DNA of 64,000 nucleotides from Humulus lupulus (Eukaryota; Streptophyta; Magnoliopsida; Rosales; Cannabaceae): the NCBI RefSeq assembly GCF_963169125.1, contig NC_084794.1:71769665-71833664 (forward strand). Reading direction: 5' to 3'. The position numbers and the translations under genes are program-made. Each line of letters starts with the position of its first letter. The first letter of the stretch is position 1. Of the stretch, positions 13,930 to 24,774 are shown in pieces. The notes under the pieces are model-generated. The model did not search any database. It had not been told where the DNA came from and saw only the letters and a program-made list of their open reading frames with translations.

Positions 13930-14060
13930 AGAGTGAAGTTTGGGCCGAGTGGAAAGGCACAAGGGCTTTATAGGGTCTTTAAATGTAGCTATTCAGCTAT
14001 TGGGCCTGATGAATCTGGTCCAAATCAAAAAAGTTAAAACAGCCCGACAAAAAAGCAGAA
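13930..14060 (+). promoter_or_regulatory. Putative promoter of the PBL-like kinase with TGGGCC elements
   Basis: Two TGGGCC (site II-like) words, near 13942 and 13999, lie about 1 kb before the kinase start codon, ahead of a pyrimidine-rich leader that begins near 14205. Such elements are common in promoters of broadly expressed plant genes and can be bound by TCP factors. No clear TATA box is seen. The leader between about 14205 and 15013 may contain an unrecognised 5' UTR intron. Confidence 0.35.
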
Positions 14061-15013
14061 AAGTTCCTGACCGAAGACCGAAAAAAAAGCAACAATTTTT
14101 ATAAAAAAAAAAATTATTTATTATTAATTTTTTTAATTTAAAAAAAAAATAACTTTTTTGACGAAGTTACTGTTGAACACCGGACAAGTAGGCAATCAGA
14201 TATGGAAGCCAAGCTACTGCTTTGCCTCTCTACCTGCTATTTTTGTTCTCGCTTTCCTTTCTCTTCAAAAAATTCTTCTCTCTTCTTAACGCTCAAATTA
14301 ATGCTCTTTTGATTCTCTCACTCTCTCTCCTCCTCTCTTTATCGTTCTCTCCGAACCACATTGCCCGTTTGGATTTTTTTGGTTTGTTTAACTCGCTCTG
14401 TCTTTCTCAAATGTGTGTTTTAGCGAGTGATGAGTGAGTGTCTTTTTTGGTACTATATAAGAGAACTGACAATTCATTATCAATGATACATTTTGTCTCT
14501 TCAAAATGCTCAGTCTCTGGTTTTCATGAATGGGGTCTTTTTTTGTTTGGGGATGAACATTAAACATCAAACCTTTGAGTGTTCTTTCTGTGATAGCTAC
14601 AGATTACTTTAGTGGGGTTGTTGGTCTTGTTCTGTATTTTTTGTCTTGCATGTCTTCTTTGTCATCTAATCCAGTCGTTTTGAACGATTCAAACCTTTTA
14701 AAAGCCAGTTCTTTCATATGGGTTTGATGATTTTTTTGGGTTATTTTATCTCCTCTCATCATTTTGTTTTGAATTGAGCACTCTCAGTTTTTGAAAGGGT
14801 CTAGCGGGTTTGGTAGAATTTTGACTATTTTGACGATTCTTTTTGTGGGTTTGGTTTTGCATTGGGTAAATTTTGAATTTATAGTACTATTTGATGAGCT
14901 TTGATATTGGTAGATTTGAGAATTTTTTTGTAAGTGGGGATGGGAGTGTTTTGGTTTTTGTAGAATGGCATATTTATCAGTGATGGGTTGTTATGTTTGA
15001 GGATTTTGAGAAG

Positions 15014-18000
15014 ATGGGATTAGGTCCTGATGCTATTCAAGTTGGTGCGTGGAGTGTGGGAAAATCAAATGGAAAGAAAAAGAAAGACGAGGATGATGAA
15101 GGGACAGGGTGTTGGATTAAATTTAGGTTCATGGGGGGCTGCTTGTCTTCGAAGGCCAAAGTGGATGGCTCCATAAGTGGCAGTGGTACTAGCACACAAT
15201 ATGGTAAAATTTTATTCAACGATTAAGAATTGTTATATTTTTCAATGTATCTTTATCTCCTTGCTCATTTTATGAATTTAATTGTTATGGGCATTTATTG
15301 ATTCATCGCAATGTCATATGGTGTATATAGTATGTAGTTTGTTTTTGGCTCCCAAGTAATGCAGGATCATTCATGCTATATTTTTATTTCATTCTCATAT
15401 CTTGACTGCCATTTCATATCATGGCATGCTCATAGCTGAAATTGATTCTATATTGTTCTTTATGTAATTCTTTTGCTGCAGAGGTTCTCTATGCTGTAAT
15501 TATGCTTTATTACATTACTTTGTCCTTGGTAGTGAATTTTTATTTAGTGTTTAGGTGTTTTGACCAATATGGCATGATTTGTTAATGGTTGTTTGTTTTT
15601 TAATTCTTATCCTAACAAGTAATGCTAAGTAAGGTTTGGGAATCACAAATTATAATTTTTGATCATGTTGTGCCTTCTCATCTCTAACCCTCTAATGATT
15701 TTATAATGGAAAGGTAAATACTTGGATATTAGATAAGGACTTAGCAATTCTGGTCCATTACACTGGAGTATGTAGTGGTGATAAACTTAAAATTTATAAG
15801 CTGGATTCTAATCCAAAAGACTTAGTGCACAAGTTGCATAAAAAATGAGAAGTATGAAAGTACCTGTCCATAATAATTGGCTAGAAGCTGCATAAAGAAT
15901 CAGTTGCAGGGGCTTGTAGTTGCTCTCCAATTATAAGTACTTACATAGATGTGTACTTGTTCCAGTTTGCTTGGAACAGTAGCGGTCACAAGCGTTTAAA
16001 GAATTGTTTTTCAGATTTGGTGTTTTAGTCAATTCCAAAAGTTTAACACCTTTGCTGTTTTAGTAATTTGGTAAATACTTTGTTGTACACTTGCCATAGT
16101 TAGATACGTGGCGACGTCGATCTTGATGGAAACACCAAGGTTTAATTCTTCTTCAAACGTGCAAACAACTTGTGGGATACACTTTTTCGATATTTCAAAG
16201 AAATAGAATTTATTGTTATTTCCAAATGTTTTTATGATTTGCTATTAAAAAACCTTTGATACAAACAAGTATATTCTGTTTTCATGAAAAATTGCTAATC
16301 ATTGATCCATTATTTTAGAAAATTTGTATGCTACAGGTTGTTTTCCACATTTGCAAAGACAATAAAAGCTCTGACTTTTTTACTGGACTGATGCCTCCAT
16401 GTATGTAATGTTGACGAGTGTATGACGAAGTTACCAAATGAGGAATGCTCTAATCACATGCATACTTAGGCTTTAGTGCATTGAAGTCTAACTCTTGTGT
16501 TCATTACTCGGAAATAAACCTACCAAAGGGATATTTTGCATGGCTTTCCATGCACTTACCTTAGATGACAACGACGTATTGTTGGCTTTTTTATTTGATC
16601 CTTTGATGATTAAATAGAACTGTTCTTAATACTGGATAACGGATCTACAAGTACAACTATTAATTATGGACATGTGTCCTGTCATGTTCATAGCAGTAAA
16701 TAGTTTGATTCTTTATACGTTACATGCTATACGTTATGTGTAAATGTAGGAGCCATAATTCATTTAGGGCTTAGGTGTTTGTTTATGGTTGATGATGTTA
16801 ATTGTTCTCATATCTATATCAGCGGAAAGTAAATCTACAAATGACACCAGCAAAGACCAACCAGTTGTTCCAGTAGTTTCATCGTCGACAACTACTAGCT
16901 TTGCTGAAAGTACTCCATCAACTCCCAATGTAGCTGAGGAATTGAAAATTTCTTCTCAGCTTCGAAAATTCAACTTTAATGAGCTGAAGTCTGCTACAAG
17001 AGGTTTTAGATCTGAGAGTCTTCTGGGTGAGGGTGGATTTGGCTGTGTATACAAAGGTTGGATCAGCGAAGGTGGAACTGCTCCAGTGAAAGCAGGCATG
17101 GGGATTCCAGTTGCAGTAAAGACTCTGAATCATGATGGACTCCAGGGTCACAGAGAATGGCTGGTCTGGCACCTTACTATAACTTAATTTTAGCTATCTT
17201 TACTATAGACTAGAACAGTTTATTTACTTTTTCTTTAATACAAGAATTTAAGCATACCTGTGTGTTTCCTTTGTTGCAGGCTGAAGTTAATTATCTTGGT
17301 GACCTTCTGCACCAGAATTTAGTTAAGTTGATTGGTTGCTGCATCGAGGATGATCAAAGGTTACTTGTTTATGAGTTTATGCCCCGTGGAAGCTTGGAGA
17401 ATCACCTTTTTAGGAGTATGTGACAGTAAATAAACTTTAGGGAAGTTGGTTTATTTTCCATTGCATCACTTTCATGTTTGCTTATCAGCTCGTCATATTT
17501 GTTCTTCTCCCCTTTCTTTTAATACTGTGGTTTTGTTATGTCTGAATTTCTTTTCTTTCTTTCTGCTTTTGTTGGTTGGAGTTGTTCTGCTAATGGCATA
17601 TCATGTTTGGAGAAGATTGAACTATTTTTTTTTACAATGCTTAATATAACTTATGACAAGCTTTTTAGTATGATAACATAGACTAAGACAGGTTTGTGAT
17701 TATATATTATTGTGGCTTTCAAGAGGTGTTGTGCTTAGCTCGAAGTAAATTTGCCACATAAGTTTTTCTTAGTTTCAAGGTATCAAAACTTCAGAAGGTG
17801 AAAAAAATTATTTTGACAATGATTGGTATACAAAAGTGATAAAACGTGATTAGGATACACACACTTACTGGTTATATTTCTATCATTTTGTGTTTATTAC
17901 TGTTCATGTAATGATTGCATAGGGATAACTGTCTTCTTTTCTTTTAAGTTGGGATAGTAATGAATGAGAGTGCATAGATTAACACTTGGATAGTTTCAAG

Positions 18001-19527
18001 GTAATGATTGACATTGTTGTTTTTGATTGAATGAACATTTAAAGTAATAATACTTGTAAAATTTCCAATTTAAGGAAGTTTGTGTACTATAATAGCAATT
18101 TTGAAGGCCTAGTTAATAATTTGATTTTCTATATGCAGGGAATTCATTAAAGGATTTGCTTCTCTTCTTTCTTCATTTTCTTTCTTTCCTTTTATTTTTG
18201 GTCAAAGAATGTGGCAGAATTTTAACCATAACTATTTTGGTATGTCTCACAGGGTCTCTGCCTCTTCCTTGGTCAATCAGAATGAAAATAGCACTTGGTG
18301 CTGCAAAAGGTCTTGCCTTTCTTCACGAGGAAGCTGAAAAGCCAGTGATATACCGAGATTTTAAAACATCTAATATCTTATTGGATGCGGTGCGTTGCTG
18401 ATTTTGGTTTACAATATATTTAATTGTACTTTAAAACCTTTTTTTTTTTTTTAACTGGAGACTTAAAATTCCAGGACTACAATGCAAAGCTTTCTGATTT
18501 TGGGCTAGCTAAAGATGGTCCAGAGGGTGATAAAACTCATGTATCTACCCGGGTGATGGGCACTTATGGTTATGCAGCTCCTGAGTATGTGATGACAGGT
18601 TAGTGTGTATAGCCCATCTTTATAAATGAAGAAATAAAGTAGTAGCTAGGGGTTTCTCATTTTATGTTACTTCATCCATTGTTTGTTGTATATGTAATGA
18701 TTATTCTATATTGATTTACATTGGGCGTTTTCATCTTTATTAAAATCCATCAAAGATCATTTTTCTGTTTTTGTTTTTTAACTAGGTTAAAAAAAGACAT
18801 CTCAAAGAGATGATGCTATTATAATTTTTTTTTATTTTAACTTTGATGGTAAAAGTAATTGTTTCTTATTTCATTTTAAATTATTCCAGAATAATGTCTT
18901 AGGCTCAATTTATGGCTTTGGCTTAAACCATTAATTATGGAATATGTGTTTTTTTTTTAAAAAAAAAGCTGTAACCCAATTAACTATAATATTTTTTATC
19001 TTCGATTAGGACATCTTACTTCAAAGAGCGATGTCTATAGCTTTGGAGTGGTTCTGCTTGAAATGTTGACTGGCCGAAGATCTATGGACAAAAATCGACC
19101 GAATGGAGAGCAGAACTTGGTGGAGTGGGCGCGGCCACATCTTGGAGAAAGGCGAAGGTTCTATCGACTATTAGATCCTCGACTTGAAGGTCGTTTCTCA
19201 ATCAAAGGTGCTCAGAAAGCACTTCAATTGGCTGCTCACTGCCTTACCCGTGACCAGAAAGCTAGGCCATTGATGAGTGAAGTTGTTGAAGTGCTAAAGC
19301 CTCTGCCTGAGATGAAGGATATGGCGTCTTCCTCATCATACTTTCAAGCTCTTCAGGTAGAGCGATCTGGGTCTGCTGCTAGAAATAACAGTAGAATGCA
19401 GACAGGGCTCGTTAGGAATGGACAACCAATAAGAAGCCTCTCTGCATCAAATGCTCAGCATGCTTCTCCGTATCACCTCAATCAGCGAAACTGGTCACCA
19501 AAACCTAGAGAACAATCTTCGAAGTGA
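15014..19527 (+). CDS. Receptor-like cytoplasmic kinase, RLCK-VII, PBL34/35/36-like
   Basis: Six exons by GT-AG splicing: 15014-15203, 16823-17163, 17280-17415, 18253-18389, 18475-18598 and 19010-19527, giving 481 aa, close to the usual length of PBL34. The Ser/Thr kinase domain shows the glycine loop [11 protein letters not shown] (about 132-142), VAVK with Lys163, YRDFKTSN with catalytic Asp258 (HRD replaced by YRD, normal in RLCK-VII), DFG at 276-278 and the activation segment ending in APE. The N-terminal MGLG and Cys-rich [12 protein letters not shown] suggest myristoylation and palmitoylation at the plasma membrane. An in-frame ATG exists at 14993; I chose 15014 because family members begin Met-Gly. 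The family relays signals from surface receptor kinases in immunity. No break is seen. Confidence 0.93.
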
Positions 19528-20387
19528 GTGCAGTTTGAACTCTGACCCTTGTTTTGCTTGTTCTTATTTTTATGGGGTATGAAAATATGTTAGAGATCAA
19601 CTGATGAACTAAGTTGTGGTGGGCTTGGAATGGTGCCAATTTAACTTTTTGAAATGTTGAGAGGCTGAGTAACTAAGGTACTCCAGTCTTGATGACCCTG
19701 CTCAAAGGCTAGGAAATTGTATTGAAAGGTTAAACTTAACAGGAAAGAATGATCCAGCCTTGTTTTTCATTTCATTTAAAAATGGTATAGAAAACATAAT
19801 TTAACCTTTTTGGCTGCGTGTTTATGGTTATGGTTGAAGAAACTTCTGGTAAATATGATATATGCCAGTTATATTGCTTCACAAGATTGGTGAGTTCGGC
19901 CAGATAATTAGTCCTTTATCCGTGGTTCCTTCAGCGATTATTTTATGATGATAAGACAATGCATATAATGTGTTTTTCATCATATTTTACTCTCTTCATC
20001 TAATCCAATTGCTCAATCTCGTCATTGTTGCTTAGAATAGAAAACAAGCTTCCTGTTTTCATGTACTCAAACCAAGAACATGCTCCTCCATTGCAAGTTC
20101 ATGTCAAATTTTGGAAAATATATTTTCAACTTTAATTTGCAAAAATCTTCCTCAAAGATTGTTCATTAGCCGCTTCTGCAGTGCAACGACTTTAGCATCA
20201 GGTGGTTGTAGCAATAGTGATAAGTCTGAATTTAGATATAGAAGAAGGCCAGAAAAAAAAATCCACGTTCATCACATATTAAATTATAAATACATATGTT
20301 AACTAGATAGCAAAAAGACTTTCTTTCTAATATTATGAAGTCAATTGGTCAAGGTCCATCGCATAATCCGTCAATTGTATGTTTAAT
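19528..20387. other. 3' flank of the PBL-like kinase
   Basis: Presumed 3' UTR followed by AT-rich spacer. A short open frame at 20111-20302 has no recognisable domain and I do not call it a gene. Confidence 0.5.
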
Positions 20388-21739
20388 TCAAGAGATGGTT
20401 TTTTTTTTTTTTTTCAGCCCAGTTTCTTATTTTTTATACTTTGTAATATTTAGGTCTCAAGAGTTGATTTTGTTTCAGTTATGTCCTTAACTTTTTCAAA
20501 TCTTATCATTTAGGTTCCTAAATATTATTTTTCTTTATTTTTTCTTTGAAATATATATAAAAAATACAAAATAAATAGTGAATCATTCTTAAAATAATTG
20601 AATATTTAATTTATAAAAATAACAAACATGATATGAGAAAAAAAAATTCATGACATTTTTTAAAATATTTAATATATTTATAAATTAAAATAATGTTTTA
20701 TTAAAAAAATATTCTTACGTGCATTGTTGTTTTATAATTAATATCAATAACTATATTATCTTGATTATCTTGATATTATCAATTTTTATTATGTTTATGC
20801 TTTTTAATTTCATATATTTTTTTAAAACTTAATAACAGTGTATATAAAGTTATTTATGTGCATATATATATATATATATGGAAGATTTTTTAATAGTTAC
20901 TACCCATAGATGGGTACTAACAATTATGATGATGTGGTAACATAGTGACTTGATATAGCAAGTCACTAACAGGTAAATATTTTTTTTCTACATTAATTTT
21001 GAATTTAGTTATTTTTTTGCCATAATTAATGTTATTTCTATCTAATGAGAGACACTAGCTATATTTAGAAAGTGACATGCATTTGAAAAATAAAAAGTTT
21101 ACAATATTATATTTTTCATAATAAATACATGTTTTTCATCAGGTAACACTTCCAAACATTTGAAAAAATTAAAATTTATTTTTAGAAATATTAATTAACA
21201 ACTATAAATATAGACCATTAATCTTAATTCAATGGTTAATATTAAAGTAACCATCCATGGATAGTAACCATTATGAGTGCACACACACACACACATATAT
21301 ATATATGATTAGTTATAAGTTACATTATAGAAAAAATTTACAAAATAAAAAATAAATATGTAAATTATAAATATTTATAATTTCATGATAGTTCAGTTAT
21401 TAATATTAAAAATTTATAGGTAAGATTTTTTTTAATGAAAAATTAATTTAATTTATAAAACCATTAAATATTTTTTAAAATGTCATGAAAATATTTGTTT
21501 CAATGTCATGTTTGGTATTGTCATAAATTAAGTGGTCCAATTTTGTAAAGATTGATTCACCATTTTTTATATTTTATTTATGTATTTTGAAAGAAAAAAG
21601 AAATAAAAATAACATTTAGGGACCTAAATGATACGATTTAAAAAAATTGAGGACTTAACTGATACAAAATCAATTTTCGAAACTTAAGTGTTACAAAGGG
21701 TAAAGAATGAAGACTACAGCTGAAAAAACCTTAAGAGAT
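20388..21739. mobile_element. Foldback DNA transposon (MULE-like), flanked by 9-bp target duplications
   Basis: The element is 20397-21730 (1334 bp). It begins GGTTTTTT and ends AAAAAACC, and the two halves are long inverted repeats: the left arm (to about 20870) pairs with the right arm (from about 21295), with clear similarity over at least the outer 300 bases. Flanking nonamers TCAAGAGAT (20388-20396) and TTAAGAGAT (21731-21739) match at 8 of 9 positions. A 9-bp duplication with long inverted repeats is the usual signature of Mutator-like elements. It encodes nothing, so it must be non-autonomous. Confidence 0.75.
20881..21300. mobile_element. Second insertion nested in the foldback loop
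   Basis: Between two TA-rich runs (about 20865-20879 and 21295-21306) lies a segment outside the arm pairing. Near its two edges are related near-palindromic words, GTTACTACCCATAGATGGG at about 20896 and AACCATCCATGGATAGTAACC at about 21249. It contains a perfect AGTCACT repeat pair near 20944 and 20960 but no coding sequence. The boundaries are approximate and the type is unknown. Confidence 0.4.
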
Positions 21740-22524
21740 TGATAGACAAACAAGAGGACAAAAAGAGTTGAATTTATTGTTCCTTATAATAATAATAATA
21801 ATAATAATAAGAAGAAGAAGAAGAAGAATGGTTTATAAGAGAAATTATAGTAAATGACCCAAAACAATAACATTAAGAAACTAATGTCATTATTTTAAAA
21901 ATTGTAGAAATGATCATTTTACATTATTGATTACCGAAATTGTCATTTTTTTTTTTATCATTTATTTATTTAGGAGTGTATGACTTTAATATAGTAGTTT
22001 ATTAGTTTTATTTAATTAGTTTTTATTTTAAAGTTATATTGATTTTTTAAGTTTTTTATGGATTGTTGGTATATTATTTTCCAACTAGTGTATATGTTTT
22101 TTGTGGTATGATATATCATTTCTTTTTATAATATTTAGTTTCTATCTTACTATATATAGTGGTAGTATATAATTTTGTATCATGCTTTAATAGTAGTATA
22201 TAATTTTTTAAGCATTGTATATACATATTTTAGTAATAATTTTTTAAGTTTTGTTGGTATATTATTTTTCAACTCAGTATATGTATTTTGTGGTATGATA
22301 TATCATTCAACAACTCATAAAAAAAATGAAAAAAAGTCAAAATAACTTTAAAATAAAAACTAATAAAATAGTTTTTTGCTAAATGACATATTTGGTAATA
22401 TGTAATATTAAAAAGGTTGTTAGGCTATTTTACTACAAAATTAAAAACATGGACATTTTACTTACTTTCACACACTATTAATGGTCATTTTCACCAAACC
22501 CCTTATACCCTTTTAGATTTTGTG
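21740..22524. other. AT-rich spacer with (AAT)n(GAA)n microsatellite
   Basis: A compound microsatellite, (AAT)n then (GAA)n, lies at 21786-21828. A TATTATTTTTCAACT-like segment recurs at about 22069 and 22260. No gene is seen. Confidence 0.5.
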
Positions 22525-22988
22525 TTTTGGTCCCTTATTAGTTTGGACTCTACATTTTTATAAATTTTATTTTGGACATTGTGTTTTGTAAAATGCTACA
22601 ATTAGGACCCTCCGGTCAAAATATGATCATAATAACCTTAGTTATAATAAGGATTATACCTTGCATTTTAGTCCATTACATGTTTGGACCTTATATTTTT
22701 AGAAATTTGATTGAGGACTCTTAAATTGATTTCGGTCAAAATATTTTTAAATATGATCAAAATAGTCGTGCATTTCTAAGTTAATTAATTAAAAACAAAA
22801 ATAATTTCATACCCAAATAAAACATAAATAAATATTTCTAATTATTTTAAATATATTTTTAACATAAAAAATTAATCAAAACATATAATTAAATTAATAA
22901 AATTATAAAAAAATATTTTAAAATAAAATAAAATACAAATTAAATCTGATCTAAATAAATTTTAGTTTAAAATCTTCAAATTAAAAAT
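22525..22988. repeat. Left arm of a second foldback element
   Basis: This segment, including GTTTGGACTCTACATTTTTA at 22541-22560 and CAATTAGGACCCT near 22600, reappears in inverted orientation at about 33550-34074. The two arms are separated by the Tat retrotransposon at 22989-33429. The pairing runs right up to the retrotransposon edge, so that element inserted into the foldback. No protein is encoded. Confidence 0.7.
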
Positions 22989-23785
22989 TGTTGACGCCGT
23001 TTTTTGTCAACAGTGAAATAAGAGCACGAAAACAATAATTGGTTATGACCAAGAAAAATATGATAACACAAATGAGATTTTTTACATGGTTCAGCAGTTA
23101 ACTCTGCCTAGTCTACGAGTCTTTATTATTAGAACTTAAGATGATTTCTGGAAATTCTTTAAGAATGAATTCTCCAGAGTTTCTCCCAAGATTACAAAAA
23201 TTCGGTCCCTTTTCATGGTGCATGACCTCTCTATTTATAGAGGAAATTTCAGAATACTATCCCACATATTTCGGGAAGTTATTCTGCATATGTAAATAAA
23301 TTTAATGGCATTAAAAGCCTGTAATCCTATATACAAGGAAACGTCCCCTGAAGATCAGGGGGCGTATAACTGAATAATAAATATCCCTTTTATTATAGGG
23401 GATTTACAACAATCAATGTAGACCGCGTCTCTCCAAAATGACTCACTAGGATATTCAGAGTTATCAATCTACATTGTTAGTGCTGTTCCCACCCAGGTTT
23501 CTTACTGACTTTCGAGCTATGACATTTCCCGGAGATCATGCGACTTCGAGCTCATACTTATGTCAGGCTCGGAGCCCCTGATCTGAGGCCATCTAAGAAC
23601 AGACGTGTTTTGATGTCTGTCTTTCGAGCTTGTAATGGTTTCGAGGCTACCATCTTCGAGGCTGCCCGCTGCTTGTAGGTCCGGTGCCTAGGTTGCGGAC
23701 ACGTGTTCCAGACATTACGAGCCCATTCCTAACGAATCCACCTTTCGAGATCACAATTCTTAGTGCTCGAAATCTGGGTGTAACA
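22989..23785 (-). repeat. 3' LTR of the Tat element (left copy)
   Basis: It runs TGTTGACGCC to GTGTAACA in plus-strand reading. Immediately right of it is TTTTTCCCCCTC (23786-23797), the complement of the polypurine tract. That position makes this the 3' LTR and the element minus-strand. Confidence 0.9.
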
Positions 23786-24012
23786 TTTTTCCCCCTCAAA
23801 AGTATTTGTTCGAATCCTATGAGAAGGAAACTTTTGAACTACTTTCTTCGGGGACCGCACCGTCACACACTTGAGAATGGACACGTGTCAATTGGGTATT
23901 GCCCATCCAAGGTACTCGAGTACCTTGGAAATCCATCCACCATCGTTCGCCTGCCACCTTTTCGGTGCCATCATGTCATTAGTCCCTGACCGTCAGATTT
24001 TATAAGGATTCT

Positions 24013-24056
24013 AGCCAATGGCTCAGATTAATCCCTTTTTTACCATCTATATATAA
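24013..24056 (+). promoter_or_regulatory. Promoter of the antisense extra gene (CCAAT and TATA boxes)
   Basis: A GCCAATGG word at about 24013-24020 and TATATATAAG at 24047-24056 lie 30-40 bases apart, upstream of the plus-strand multi-exon ORF that starts at 24775. Spacing and order fit a normal pol II promoter that is separate from the LTR promoter and opposite in direction. Confidence 0.55.
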
Positions 24057-24774
24057 GGCCCTAGTCATCGTCTTCTTCTTATTTTACACTCATCAGAAAA
24101 AAGAAAAGAGGCAAAACCAGAAGCCATCTCAGAGAGCTTTTTGCTTGTGCATGTTCTCCTTGCCAAAGAAACAAAGGACCGCCAGTCTGTTCGAGACCGT
24201 AAGGTTAAACCTGCAGCCTCTTCTTCAATCAATGATTTCTCTGCAATCGCCATCATTGTGTAAGTATATGATGATCTTTTCATTTTCCTTTATGCCGGTT
24301 CCTGTCTGTATTGTTCTTTTATTTCTGGGAATGCACTAGTTTATTTTCTAAGTTTGACACGCTATGAAGTTTTGACCGATAGGCTTTCACGTTTAAGTCT
24401 CCATGCTAGGTTTAAGTCACTGGTTCCAAATCTGGTTTTGATGTAGAACAAGGCCTCTTTTCTCTGGGTTTTCAAAATTTAAGAGACATATCTTTCCCAC
24501 CAAGATATCGGGTACAAAATCTTGGTTATAAAGAACGCACGATACCCAAGATTACCATTTCTGAATAACCGTCACCCTTTTTCCCTGATATTTCGGGATT
24601 TTCAAAAAATTTATCCACTCTCCTCCTTTTTCTCGTAGAATACACGCTCCGGCTCTTAATTGGGTTTTTAGTATCGAGCTCGTTTCGCTCCCAAGCACCC
24701 GAGTTTGTCTTGTCAAGCTTGCAATTCTTGAATCCTTGCATGCATGGCCCTCACCATTTTTTCTTTCTCGCTAG

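Noticed and set aside
14993..15013. Upstream in-frame ATG of the PBL-like kinase
   Set aside because: It would add seven residues and bury the conserved Met-Gly acylation start, so 15014 is preferred.
20111..20302. 63-codon open frame after the PBL-like kinase
   Set aside because: No recognisable feature and no family resemblance; probably chance.
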